This document shows, piece after piece, positions 9,078-17,526 of a stretch of DNA of 64,000 nt (positions are counted from its first letter, which is position 1; each line of letters opens with the position of its first letter). The notes below the pieces were generated by a model. The model saw only the letters and a program-made list of their open reading frames with translations, did no database searches and was not told the DNA's origin. The DNA comes from Halochromatium roseum (GTDB taxonomy: Bacteria > Pseudomonadota > Gammaproteobacteria > Chromatiales > Chromatiaceae). The stretch is from assembly GCF_016653315.1 (NCBI RefSeq), contig NZ_NHSH01000052.1:1-64000 (forward strand), given 5' to 3'. Position numbers and translations under genes: made by a program.

Positions 9078-10937
9078 TTAGTGGCCAGTGGCCTCGCCGG
9101 CGCCACGCGGCACGCGGACATCCTCGACCAGGTGCTGGATGTGCTCTGGCGGCGGTGCGGTGACCGCGGAGACGATGAAGGCGACGACGAAGTTGACCAC
9201 CGCGCCAACGGCACCAAAGGCATTCGGCGAGATGCCGAAGAACCAATCCGCGCCCATGCCCAGCTGCGGAGCCAGGAACTCGGTACCCGGGATGAAGAAG
9301 ATGCCCTTGTGCTGGAACACATAGAGCAGGGTCACGGTGATACCAGCAATCATGCCAGCGACCGCGCCGGTGTTGTTCATCCGTTTATAGAAGATACCCA
9401 TCATCAAGGCCGGGAAGATCGACGAGGCAGCCAGACCAAAGGCGATGGCCACGGTGCCGGCCGCGAAGCCCGGTGGGTTGAGACCCAGGTAACCAGCGAC
9501 GATGATCGCGCCGATCATCGACAGGCGCCCGGCGTTGAGCTCGGCCTTCTCCGAGATGTCCTTCATGAACACGCTCTTCAGCAGGTCATGCGAGATCGCC
9601 GAGGAGATGGCCAGCAGCAGACCAGCCGCGGTCGAGAGCGCGGCGGCCAGACCACCGGCAACGATCAGGGCGATGACCCAATTCGGCAGACCGGCAATCT
9701 CCGGGTTTGCCAACACCATGATGTCGAGGTCGGGTCCTGGCTTCAGCGCGTCGCCGGTGCCGTGGAAGATCTCGCTGCCCTTGTAGCCGAGTGCATCGGC
9801 CTCCGCGACCGTTGCATCGTTCTTGTCGTTGTAGTACTGAACCTGGCCATCGTCATTCAGGTCTTTCCAGACCAACAGGCCGGTTTGCGACCAGTTCTGG
9901 AACCAGCCAGGCAGCTCATCACCGGGCAAGGGCTCGAAGGCCGCTAAGCCCTGCTCGCTGGTCTCGGTCTTCTGAATCATCAGAGTGTCGACGAAGTTCA
10001 ACCGCGCCATGGCGCCGACCGCCGGGGCGGTGGTGTAGAGGATGGCGATGAAGACCAGCGCCCAACCGGCGGAGAAGCGCGCGGACTTGACCGTGGGAAC
10101 GGTGAAGAAACGGATGATGACGTGCGGTAGACCGGCGGTGCCGATCATCAGCGACAGGGTGTAGGCAAACATGTTCAGTGTGCTGCCCATGGTCTGCGTG
10201 GTGTATTCCTTGAAGCCGAGCTCAGTCACCACCTGGTCGAGCTTGGCGAGCATGCTCATGCCGCTGGGATCGCCACCGGGGGCGTATTCGCTACCGAGAC
10301 CGAGCTGCGGGAAGGGGTTGCCGGTGAGGTTCAGCGAGATGAAGATGGCCGGGATGGTGTAGGCCATGATCAGCACCACATATTGGGCGATCTGGGTATA
10401 GGTGATGCCCTTCATGCCGCCGAGGACCGCATAGACCGCGACGATGGCCATACCGATGTACAGGCCCATGTCGTAGGAGACCTCGAGGAAGCGCGAGAAC
10501 GCCACGCCGATGCCCTTCATCTGGCCGATGACGTAGGTGATCGAGGCCAGGATCAAGCAGATGACGGCGACGATGCGCGCGGTCTGCGAGTAATAGCGAT
10601 CGCCAATGAACTCCGGCACCGTGAACTTGCCGAACTTGCGCAGGTAAGGCGCGAGCAAGAGCGCGAGCAGCACGTAGCCGCCGGTCCAGCCCATCAGGAA
10701 CACCGAGCCGCCGTAGCCGTTGAAGGCGATCAGGCCGGCCATGGAGATAAAGGATGCGGCGGACATCCAGTCAGCGCCGGTGGCCATGCCGTTGAGCACG
10801 GGATGAACGCCCTTGCCGGCGACGTAGAACTCGCCGGTGGTTCCGGCACGCGCCCAGATGGCGATGCCGATGTAGGTGGCGAAGGTGAAGCCAACGACCG
10901 AATAGGTCCAGATATCGAGATTGCTCAGATTGCTCAT
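9078..10937 (-). CDS. Sodium:solute (acetate-type) symporter, VC_2705 subfamily
   Basis: This 619-residue SSS-family transporter has about 13 membrane helices. Recognisable blocks are GEFYVAGKGVHPVLNGMATG (about 35-54), GADWMSAASFISMAGLIAF, and a GLPHVIIRFFTVPTVKSAR segment. Unlike classical ActP it has a long hydrophilic insert (about 320-400) with EPLPGDELPGWFQNWSQTG, a mark of the VC_2705 subfamily. It probably drives Na+- or H+-coupled uptake of acetate or another short carboxylate. It is 17 bp downstream of the DUF4212 gene, its usual small partner. Acetate use is supported by acs elsewhere in the window (58437-60383). Confidence 0.88.
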   Translation of the reverse strand: MSNLSNLDIWTYSVVGFTFATYIGIAIWARAGTTGEFYVAGKGVHPVLNGMATGADWMSAASFISMAGLIAFNGYGGSVFLMGWTGGYVLLALLLAPYLRKFGKFTVPEFIGDRYYSQTARIVAVICLILASITYVIGQMKGIGVAFSRFLEVSYDMGLYIGMAIVAVYAVLGGMKGITYTQIAQYVVLIMAYTIPAIFISLNLTGNPFPQLGLGSEYAPGGDPSGMSMLAKLDQVVTELGFKEYTTQTMGSTLNMFAYTLSLMIGTAGLPHVIIRFFTVPTVKSARFSAGWALVFIAILYTTAPAVGAMARLNFVDTLMIQKTETSEQGLAAFEPLPGDELPGWFQNWSQTGLLVWKDLNDDGQVQYYNDKNDATVAEADALGYKGSEIFHGTGDALKPGPDLDIMVLANPEIAGLPNWVIALIVAGGLAAALSTAAGLLLAISSAISHDLLKSVFMKDISEKAELNAGRLSMIGAIIVAGYLGLNPPGFAAGTVAIAFGLAASSIFPALMMGIFYKRMNNTGAVAGMIAGITVTLLYVFQHKGIFFIPGTEFLAPQLGMGADWFFGISPNAFGAVGAVVNFVVAFIVSAVTAPPPEHIQHLVEDVRVPRGAGEATGH

Positions 10938-10956
10938 GTTAGGTATTGGCTCCTGA

Positions 10957-11211
10957 CTATTCTTCGACGTCGAATTTTTTATCGAGCCGGTTCATGCCGA
11001 ACGCATAGGCGAAGATCAGCACCAGAAAGACGTAGATCGAGCCCTGCTGGGCGAACCAGAAGCCAAGCGGGTAGCCGCCGAGGTGGAATTGGTTCAGTGG
11101 CTCGACCAGGAGGATGGCGAGCCCATACGAGGCAATGAACCAGATGATGAGTAAGATGGTTACAAGGCGAATATTCGCCTTCCAGTAGGCCGAACGGTTT
11201 TCGGGTGTCAC
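10957..11211 (-). CDS. DUF4212 small membrane subunit of the symporter
   Basis: This 84-residue protein has two membrane helices (about 15-35 and 52-72), with WFIASYGLAILLVEPLNQ, GGYPLGFWFAQQGSIYVFL and a charged end NRLDKKFDVEE. This is the DUF4212 signature, almost always next to VC_2705-type solute symporters as a small accessory subunit. The start is GTG at 11209-11211, supported by GGGAGGG just upstream. The stop lies 17-19 bp before the symporter start, so the two are co-transcribed and likely coupled. Confidence 0.88.
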   Translation of the reverse strand: MTPENRSAYWKANIRLVTILLIIWFIASYGLAILLVEPLNQFHLGGYPLGFWFAQQGSIYVFLVLIFAYAFGMNRLDKKFDVEE

Positions 11212-11758
11212 CGTGATGTCCCTCCCTCAAGAGATCAGAGTGGGTGATAAGGTCGGGGGCTGGCGCCCGGGCCCCGGGCCATGCCAGCAATGTCTCGGAC
11301 TAGCGCAGGTTGCCGCCGAGATCCCCGCCATTGTTGTTGGGATCGTTTTGCAACGCTGCCGAGCGGCATTTTCGAGGCTTGGCAAGCGGTCGCGCATTGT
11401 GTTGCTCGGTGCAATCCCCTGTCAACGACGGGGTGTCCGGGCTGAAGCGGCTGAATATCTGAGAAAAAGTGTCAAACTAACGCGATCTAGTGGTTCTGAG
11501 TGGCATCTTTGATCAGGCTTTGATGATCGGCTCGGTGTCGCCGCGGGTAACCATGATGGCTCTGGTGCGGATTTTACAACCTGCTGTTTTGAAAGGATTA
11601 TTGACGAGATCGCTCGACTTTGCTGGGACTGCTTGTTGCGACTGGCGTGCCTTTTCACTACCTTGGTCTGGCGTTCCTTGGTTTGGTCTCTCTTGGTCGG
11701 ATCTCTGGCCACAAGGCCCCAGCGCCTTCTCTTCTAGACAACAATTCTTAAGTATGCA
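11212..11758. other. Divergent control region between the symporter operon and thrC
   Basis: This 547-bp gap separates genes pointing outwards, so it must carry promoters for both. It holds a GC palindrome-like block (GGCGCCCGGGCCCCGGGCC near 11261) and a short TTGGTC-rich stretch (about 11663-11700). Open frames here have no recognisable family and are treated as chance frames. No clear -10/-35 pair could be assigned. Confidence 0.5.
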
Positions 11759-13150
11759 ATGCGATATCTGAGTACACGCGGTGGCGTTGAGCCGGTCGAC
11801 TTTGCGGATGCGGTGATGATGGGGCTGGGGACCGACGGCGGGCTGCTGGTGCCGGAGCAGATCCCAAAGATCCCTGCCAAACGCCTCGAGGACTGGTCTC
11901 AGCTCAGCTTTCAACAGCTGGCGGTGGAGCTGTTGTCGCCCTTTGTCGGCGAGAGCATCCCGCATGTTGATCTGGTTGAGCTGGTCGAGCGCTCCTACGC
12001 GACCTTCCTGCATCCAGAGGTCACGCCGCTGGCGGAGCATGGCGGGCGGCGGTGGCTCGAGCTGTTCCATGGCCCCACCGCGGCCTTCAAGGATGTCGCC
12101 CTGCAACTGCTCGGCAACCTGTTCGAGTATCTGATTGCTCGCGAGGGAGGGGTGTTACGCATCCTCGGCGCCACCTCGGGCGATACCGGCTCGGCGGCGA
12201 TCTATGGGGTGCGCGGCAAGGCCGGCATCGATATCTTCATCCTGCACCCGAAAGGCCGCGTCTCGCCGATCCAAGAGCGGCAGATGACCACGGTGCTGGA
12301 TGCCAATGTGCACAATATCGCCGTGCTGGGCACCTTCGATGATGCCCAACGCATCGTCAAGACGCTGTTCAATGATCTGCCGTTCAAGCAGCGCTATCGG
12401 CTCGGTGCGGTCAATTCGATCAATCTGGCGCGCATCCTGGCGCAGACCATCTACTACTTCTATGCTTGGGGCCGGATCAGTGGTGGTGATCCTGAGCATC
12501 GCGTCAGTTTTTCGGTGCCGACGGGTAACTTTGGCGATGTCTTCGCCGGCTGGCTCGCGAAGCGCATGGGGCTGCCGATCGATCGGCTGATCATCGCCAC
12601 CAATCGTAACGACATCCTGAGTCGTTTCGTCGCCTCGGGTGTCTATCAGGCCGGCGAGGTCTTCCAGACGCTGAGCCCGGCGATGGATATTCAGCTGGCC
12701 TCGAACTTCGAGCGCTATCTGTACTATCTGCTCGACGAAGACCCCGCAGCGGTGCGCGCGCTGCTGGCGGAGCTGGAGCAGACGGGCCAGCTGCAGGTCG
12801 ATGGCGAGCGGCGGCGGCGCGTGGCAGACGACTTCGACGCGCGCGCGGTCTCCGATGCCGAGACCCTCGCCGAGATCCGCCAGGTCTATGCGACCAGCGG
12901 TTATATCCTCTGTCCGCATACGGCGGTGGGTGCTCGGGCTGCGGCAGATAACGCTGAGGCCGTGGTGCTGGCGACGGCGCACCCCGCCAAGTTCGATGCC
13001 GCCGTGGTTGAGGCCATTGGCATCGAGCCACCGCCGCCGCGCTCGTTACAAGGGCTGCTAGAGCGCGAGACCCGTTGCGCCGAACTCCCCGCGGATGCCG
13101 AGGCGATCAGCGGGTTCATGCGCGAGACGCTGGGCGCGGTCGAAGACTGA
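11759..13150 (+). CDS. thrC: Threonine synthase
   Basis: The 463-residue PLP enzyme makes L-threonine from O-phosphohomoserine. The N-terminus MRYLSTRGG with FADAVMMGLGTDGGLLVPE is typical. The Schiff-base lysine lies in GPTAAFKDVALQ (Lys111), and the phosphate/PLP loop in ATSGDTGSAA. Length and order match the thrC group used by Gammaproteobacteria and fungi. It begins at the ATG at 11759. The gene before it is divergent. The acyltransferase that follows is 43 bp downstream on the same strand and probably in the same transcript, so both may serve Thr/Ile-type amino acid synthesis. Confidence 0.95.
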   Translation: MRYLSTRGGVEPVDFADAVMMGLGTDGGLLVPEQIPKIPAKRLEDWSQLSFQQLAVELLSPFVGESIPHVDLVELVERSYATFLHPEVTPLAEHGGRRWLELFHGPTAAFKDVALQLLGNLFEYLIAREGGVLRILGATSGDTGSAAIYGVRGKAGIDIFILHPKGRVSPIQERQMTTVLDANVHNIAVLGTFDDAQRIVKTLFNDLPFKQRYRLGAVNSINLARILAQTIYYFYAWGRISGGDPEHRVSFSVPTGNFGDVFAGWLAKRMGLPIDRLIIATNRNDILSRFVASGVYQAGEVFQTLSPAMDIQLASNFERYLYYLLDEDPAAVRALLAELEQTGQLQVDGERRRRVADDFDARAVSDAETLAEIRQVYATSGYILCPHTAVGARAAADNAEAVVLATAHPAKFDAAVVEAIGIEPPPPRSLQGLLERETRCAELPADAEAISGFMRETLGAVED

Positions 13151-13193
13151 ACTTTGGGCGCGGCGCCTTGGCGCGATGCCGCCACCCCGGGAC

Positions 13194-14867
13194 ATGAATC
13201 GCATGAGATTCAGGTTAAGCAATGAACAATCGAGCCATGAGCTCCGAGATCCTGTGACCCCAGACGACCCTCGTATCCTGATCCTCGATACCACGCTGCG
13301 TGACGGCGAACAGACACAAGGGGTCTCGTTCTCGCCGGATGAGAAGCTCAACATCGCCAAGGCGTTGCTCGAGATGCTGCGCGTCGATCGTATCGAGGTG
13401 GCCTCGGCGCGGGTCTCCGAGGGCGAACTCGGGGCGGTGGCACGGATCATCGACTGGGCGCGCGACAAGGGGCTCGATCAACGCATCGAGGTGCTCGGCT
13501 TTGTCGATGGTGGCAAGAGCATCGACTGGATTCGCCGCGCCGGTGGTCAGGTGATGAATCTGCTCGCCAAGGGCAGCGAAAAGCATTGCCGCACCCAGCT
13601 CGGCAAGACGCCAGAGCAGCATGCCGCCGATGTGCGCGCCAATGTGCGGATGGCGCGCGAGCAGGGGCTGTCGGTGAATCTGTATCTGGAGGACTGGTCG
13701 AACGGCTACGCCGACAACCGCGACTATGTTTTCGCACTGACCGAGTCGCTGGCGGATCTGGGCATCGGCCATTTCATGCTGCCCGACACCCTCGGCGTGA
13801 TGACCCCGGAGCGGGTGTTCGCGGCGATCTCGGACATGATTCGCCGCTTTCCTGACCTGCGGTTCGACTTTCACCCGCATAACGACTACGGGCTGGCGAC
13901 CGCCAATGTGTTCGCCGCCGCCCAGGCTGGCGCCGCCGGGGTGCATTGCACCGTCAACTGTCTCGGTGAGCGTGCGGGCAATGCCTCGCTTGCTGAGGTG
14001 GTGGTGAACCTGCGCGATCAGTTGGGCATGGCGATCGGCATCGACGAGAGCCACTTGGGCCATGTCAGCGAGCTGGTGCAGTATTTTTCGGGCAAGCGGA
14101 TTAGCGATAACGCGCCGATCGTTGGCGATGACGTCTTCACTCAGACCGCCGGTATCCATGCCGATGGTGACAACAAGGGTAGCCTCTATGTGACGCGCCT
14201 GTCACCGGAGCGCTTCGGGCGGCGTCGGGTCTACGCGCTCGGCAAGCTGGCCGGCAAGGCCTCACTGGCGAAGAATCTCGAGCGCATCGGCATTAGTCTC
14301 TCCGAAGAGAACCAGCGCAAGGTGCTGAAACGCATCGTTGAGCTGGGTGACTCGAAAAAGACCATCACCGCCGATGATCTGCCATTCATCATCGCCGAGG
14401 TGCTGGAGAGCAAGGACTACAGCCATGCCGAGCTGATCGCCTGCAACATCTCCTCGAGCTATGGGCTGGAATCGACCGCCAGCATCAAGGTCTGTCTGCG
14501 CGGTGAGCATCTGACCGCCACCGGCAGCGGCAACGGCGGTTTCGATGCCTTCAATCGGGCGCTGGCGCGGGTGGTGAAGACGCAAGGGCTGACCCTGCCG
14601 GCGCTGGTCGACTACGAGGTGCGCATCCCCAAGGGCGGCCGCAGCGACGCGCTGACCGAGTGCACCATCACCTGGGAAGATGAGCGCGGCCCGTTCAAGA
14701 CCCGTGGCGTGCATGCGAATCAGGTCTTCGCGGCGATTGGCGCCACCATGCGCATGCTGAATCTGGTGATCCACTGGTCGGTGAAGCGTCAGCGTGATTT
14801 GGCCGGCGCTGCTGATGACGCTGAGGGCACACCTGTCGCGGCCCACCCTCCACCACCGGTTTGCTGA
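13194..14867 (+). CDS. Citramalate / 2-isopropylmalate synthase family enzyme
   Basis: A protein of about 557 residues of the HMG-CoA-lyase-like acyltransferase family. The catalytic TIM barrel begins with LDTTLRDGEQTQGVSFS, and the metal-binding HPHNDYGLA and NCLGERAGN motifs are present. A C-terminal LeuA-type regulatory domain follows (about 405-530, with SSSYGLESTASIKV and GNGGFDAFNRA). It condenses acetyl-CoA with a 2-oxo acid. Substrate choice (pyruvate giving citramalate, or 2-oxoisovalerate giving isopropylmalate) cannot be fixed by eye. Being next to thrC makes an isoleucine-related role plausible. ATGs at 13194 and 13203 are possible starts, and 13194 avoids overlap with thrC. Its stop overlaps the next start (TGATG). 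Confidence 0.85.
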   Translation: MNRMRFRLSNEQSSHELRDPVTPDDPRILILDTTLRDGEQTQGVSFSPDEKLNIAKALLEMLRVDRIEVASARVSEGELGAVARIIDWARDKGLDQRIEVLGFVDGGKSIDWIRRAGGQVMNLLAKGSEKHCRTQLGKTPEQHAADVRANVRMAREQGLSVNLYLEDWSNGYADNRDYVFALTESLADLGIGHFMLPDTLGVMTPERVFAAISDMIRRFPDLRFDFHPHNDYGLATANVFAAAQAGAAGVHCTVNCLGERAGNASLAEVVVNLRDQLGMAIGIDESHLGHVSELVQYFSGKRISDNAPIVGDDVFTQTAGIHADGDNKGSLYVTRLSPERFGRRRVYALGKLAGKASLAKNLERIGISLSEENQRKVLKRIVELGDSKKTITADDLPFIIAEVLESKDYSHAELIACNISSSYGLESTASIKVCLRGEHLTATGSGNGGFDAFNRALARVVKTQGLTLPALVDYEVRIPKGGRSDALTECTITWEDERGPFKTRGVHANQVFAAIGATMRMLNLVIHWSVKRQRDLAGAADDAEGTPVAAHPPPPVC

Positions 14868-15106
14868 TGAAAAAGAAGCTGAATCTCCTCCTGTTCTCCG
14901 GGTTTTGGTCATGCGTGCTGGCGCTGGTGATGACCCTGATCGGCTTCCTGCATCAGGAACAGGTCGATCTCACTGAGGCTGCCACCGGCGGTATCGTTTG
15001 GTCGCGGGTGCTGTACCTGTTTCTGGGCTGGTTCGGCTTTTCGATGGTGGTGATGCTGATTGGCTCGCTGATTTACATCCTGATGACCCGGGGGAGGCGT
15101 GGTTGA
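14867..15106 (+). CDS. Small two-helix membrane protein
   Basis: This 79-residue protein has a lysine-rich start (MKKKLNLLL) and two hydrophobic helices (about 6-26 and 46-70, the second containing FGFSMVVMLIGSLIYILM) before a basic end. The ATG overlaps the stop of the preceding synthase gene by one base (TGATG), so translation is coupled and the frame is probably real. No family was recognised. It may be an accessory membrane peptide, but nothing links it to amino acid synthesis beyond position. Confidence 0.65.
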   Translation: MKKKLNLLLFSGFWSCVLALVMTLIGFLHQEQVDLTEAATGGIVWSRVLYLFLGWFGFSMVVMLIGSLIYILMTRGRRG

Positions 15107-15264
15107 TGCACAGGGGTTGATACACAGGAGGTTGACGCGAAGCCTGCTGAGGCTCGTGCGGATCTGCCAGAGCCGCGGTGACAAGGCCGATCATAGGCGC
15201 GGCACCTCGGCCGGGTAGGTACTCACGCGCAGTTGAAGGCGCAACTGATGGAGGCGTTGATGCG

Positions 15265-16422
15265 ATGAAGATCCAGGAACTCGACCTTTACCGCGACCTG
15301 CTCAGCGACATCAAGACTCGTGTCCGCCAGGCCCAGCACCGCGCCGCCCTCTCGGCCAATGCTGAGATGATCCACCTTTATTGGGACATCGGCCGAATGA
15401 TTGCCGCGAGGCAGGAGCGGGAAGGCTGGGGCGCCGGGGTGCTCCCGAGGCTGGCCGTGGATCTCAAGAACGAGCTTCCTGACGAAAAGGGATTTTCGCT
15501 CAGAAACTTAAAACTGATGGTTCAGTTCTATCGCGCGTATCCCGAGCGCCTCGCAATTGGGCAACGGGCCGTTGCCCAATTGATGGAGCCGTCGTTATCG
15601 ACGGAAATTGGGCAACCAGCCGTTGCCCAAACAGGGGTGCCGAGCGTGCCTGAATCAGAGCAGATCTCTGCCGCCGCGATGTTAAAGCGGGCCGTCGTGC
15701 AACTGAGCTGGGCTCACAACGTCATCCTCATCCAGAAGATCAAGCATCTCCCCACCCGCCTCTGGTATGCCCACCAGGCACTGGAGCAGGGTTGGAGCCG
15801 GGACATCCTCACCGTTCAGATCAAGAACCGCGCCCACGAACGTCAGGGTGCCGCCGTCACAAACTTCTCCACGACACTGCCCCAGCCTCACGCCGCGCTT
15901 GCTCAGGGGCTGCTGAAAGACCCCTACCTCTTCGACTTTCTGACGCTGGACGAACCCTTCCGCGAGCGCGAACTCGAAACCGGGCTGCTGACCCACATTC
16001 AGAAATTTCTGATCGAACTCGGACGCGGCTTTGCCTTCGTCGGTCGCCAGTATCGGCTGGAGGTCAGCGACCGCGAGTTCTATCTCGACCTGCTGTTTTT
16101 TCACCTGCACCTGCGCTGTTTCGTCGTGGTTGATCTCAAGAAGGGTGACTTCAAGCCCGAATATGCCGGGAAGATGAATTTCTACTGTTCGGTCGTCGAC
16201 GAACAGCTTCGCCACCAAGAGGACGCACCAACCATCGGGCTCATCCTGTGCCAGACGAAAGACCGCATCCTCGCGGAATATGCCCTGCGCGACATTAAGA
16301 AGCCGATTGGTGTTGTTGACTACGAGCTGACGCGGGCGTTGCCAGCGGAATTGGAGAGCAGCTTGCCGAGTATTGATGATATTGAGACGGAGTTGTCTTT
16401 AAGTATGAAAGATGAAGGTTGA
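15265..16422 (+). CDS. YhcG/DUF1016 PDDEXK nuclease family protein
   Basis: The 385-residue protein has the N-terminal DUF1016 domain (about 1-150, with LIHLYWDIGRMI-type and GFSLRNLKLMVQFYRAYP segments) and a C-terminal PDDEXK nuclease domain (about 215-350). The nuclease core is FYLDLLFFHLHLRCFVVVDL, then KKGDFKPEYAGKMNFYCSVV, giving D...D-L-K with Asp in place of the more usual Glu. GGAGG at 15251 supports the ATG at 15265. Family members often accompany restriction systems or IS elements, and here an hsdS relic follows. Residues about 97-128 carry an insert encoded by two palindromes (15554-15582 and 15608-15630) that duplicates VAQ-type sequence. The C-terminus ends inside a heptad-like repeat, so its last residues may not be original. 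Confidence 0.87.
   Translation: MKIQELDLYRDLLSDIKTRVRQAQHRAALSANAEMIHLYWDIGRMIAARQEREGWGAGVLPRLAVDLKNELPDEKGFSLRNLKLMVQFYRAYPERLAIGQRAVAQLMEPSLSTEIGQPAVAQTGVPSVPESEQISAAAMLKRAVVQLSWAHNVILIQKIKHLPTRLWYAHQALEQGWSRDILTVQIKNRAHERQGAAVTNFSTTLPQPHAALAQGLLKDPYLFDFLTLDEPFRERELETGLLTHIQKFLIELGRGFAFVGRQYRLEVSDREFYLDLLFFHLHLRCFVVVDLKKGDFKPEYAGKMNFYCSVVDEQLRHQEDAPTIGLILCQTKDRILAEYALRDIKKPIGVVDYELTRALPAELESSLPSIDDIETELSLSMKDEG
15554..15582. repeat. Palindrome inside the YhcG gene (12-bp arms)
   Basis: CAATTGGGCAAC, a 5-base centre, then GTTGCCCAATTG: perfect 12-bp inverted arms inside the coding frame, encoding IGQRAVAQL. Confidence 0.95.
15608..15630. repeat. Second palindrome of the same kind inside the YhcG gene
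   Basis: TTGGGCAAC, a 5-base centre, then GTTGCCCAA: a shorter copy of the 15554 palindrome 25 bp further on, encoding IGQPAVAQ in the same frame. Confidence 0.93.
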
Positions 16423-16474
16423 AGTATGAAAACAGATCGCGCTTATCCTTCAGCCCTGATCCTTCAACCTTCAT
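16401..16474. repeat. Direct and inverted repeats at the YhcG / hsdS junction
   Basis: AAGTATGAAA occurs at 16401 and 16422. ATGAAGGTTGAAG (16412-16424) is perfectly inverted as CTTCAACCTTCAT (16462-16474). The tract resembles GATGAA-type heptad repeats and forms the boundary between the YhcG stop and the specificity-subunit relic. Confidence 0.85.
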
Positions 16475-16530
16475 GCTTCTTCGAGAGGTTTGCCCCCTTC
16501 GCCGACGCTCCCGGTGCGTTGGAGAAGACA

Positions 16531-16674
16531 CCCCTCCCCGAGCAACGCCGCATCGTCGCCAAAGTCGACCAACTGATGGCCTTGGTCGACCAATTGGAAG
16601 CTCAACTCACCACCTTCCGCGCCACCGCCGCGAATCTACTCGAAGCCCTCGTCGCCAAACTCACCGCCGCCTGA
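16531..16674 (+). pseudogene. hsdS: C-terminal relic of a type I restriction specificity subunit (HsdS)
   Basis: The frame encodes PLPEQRRIVAKVDQLMALVD followed by QLEAQL and RATAANLLEALVAKL, the well-known end of HsdS proteins (the helical conserved region and tail after the second target-recognition domain). The recognition domains, hsdM and hsdR are absent. The frame can be extended back to an ATG at 16426, but the residues before PLPEQ look unrelated and derive from the repeat tract. This is a remnant of a lost or moved type I restriction-modification locus. Confidence 0.82.
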
Positions 16675-16691
16675 TCGCCGCCTGATCGCTC

Positions 16692-17477
16692 ATGCCACAA
16701 TTTGAACGCTACCTTGGCATCGACTATTCCGGCGCGCAGACTCCCAGCAGCAGCCTCAAGGGCCTGCGCCTCTACGCCGCGACGCGCACGGAGCCGCCGG
16801 TCGAGATTCCACCGCCGCCGAGCCCGCGCAAGTATTGGACGCGCCTCGGCCTCGCGCAGTACCTGGCAGAGCGACTGGCAGAAGACCGGCCCACACTGGT
16901 CGGCATCGATCACGCCTTCTCGTTTCCCTTGGCCTATTTCGAGGCCCACCAGCTGCCGCTCGACTGGCCGGCCTTCCTCGAAGACTTCCAGCGGCATTGG
17001 CCAACCGATCAGGACATCTATGTCGACTTCGTCCGCGACGGCGACGTCGGCCAAGGGGCGCTACGTACCGGTAATCCCCGTTGGCGACGGCTGACGGAGG
17101 TGCGCGCCGGCACGGCCAAGTCGGTCTTCCACTTCGATGTCCAGGGGCAAGTCGCCAAGTCCACGCACGCTGGCCTGCCTTGGCTACTGTCGCTGCGTCG
17201 GCAGCTCGGCGATCGACTGCACTGCTGGCCCTTCGACGGTTGGGAGATCCCGGCAGGTCGGTCAGCCGTGACTGAGGTCTACCCAGCCCTTTGGAAACAT
17301 GACTTCCCGACCGAAGGCCGCACCCCGGACCAACACGACGCCTATGCGGTCGCCGCCTGGCTTCGTCAAGCCGATCTCGATGATCGACTGCAAGGATTCC
17401 TCTGCCCCTGCTTAGCGCCGTCAGAGCGCGCCCTGGCCGAGGTGGAAGGGTGGATTCTCGGAGTGGTGTTGAGCTGA
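16692..17477 (+). CDS. DUF429-like RNase H-fold protein, function unknown
   Basis: This is a 261-residue soluble protein. The acidic residues expected of an RNase H-like fold appear in order: GIDYSG (about 9-14), VGIDHAFSFP (about 70-79), TEVYPALW (about 196-203) and DQHDAYAVAAWL (about 215-226). This matches the layout of DUF429 predicted nucleases (D, D, E, D), although overall resemblance is loose. Between them are RTGNPRWRRLTEVR and a WPFDGWEIP segment. It follows the hsdS relic by 17 bp on the same strand, then meets the BrnTA pair tail to tail. It may be a nuclease of the accessory patch, but an activity is not shown. Confidence 0.6.
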   Translation: MPQFERYLGIDYSGAQTPSSSLKGLRLYAATRTEPPVEIPPPPSPRKYWTRLGLAQYLAERLAEDRPTLVGIDHAFSFPLAYFEAHQLPLDWPAFLEDFQRHWPTDQDIYVDFVRDGDVGQGALRTGNPRWRRLTEVRAGTAKSVFHFDVQGQVAKSTHAGLPWLLSLRRQLGDRLHCWPFDGWEIPAGRSAVTEVYPALWKHDFPTEGRTPDQHDAYAVAAWLRQADLDDRLQGFLCPCLAPSERALAEVEGWILGVVLS

Positions 17478-17526
17478 ATGCCGGTCCAAGGCGCCGGCAT
17501 CTAAAGATGGGAATTGTCCGTGGGCG

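Noticed and set aside
8928-9947. Plus-strand frame of 339 codons opposite the symporter gene
   Set aside because: Arg/Asp/His-rich antisense reading of a polytopic membrane protein gene; crosses the terminator at 9001.
11422-12106. Minus-strand frames reaching into the gap before thrC
   Set aside because: They overlap thrC antisense, have repetitive Lys/Gln/Arg composition and no good ribosome-binding site.
13095-13193. Upstream extension of the synthase gene into thrC
   Set aside because: It would overlap the thrC end by 56 bp, and the extra residues are Arg-rich and unlike the family.
13215-14159. Minus-strand frame of 314 codons opposite the citramalate/isopropylmalate synthase gene
   Set aside because: Antisense shadow; the plus strand has all catalytic motifs of the family.
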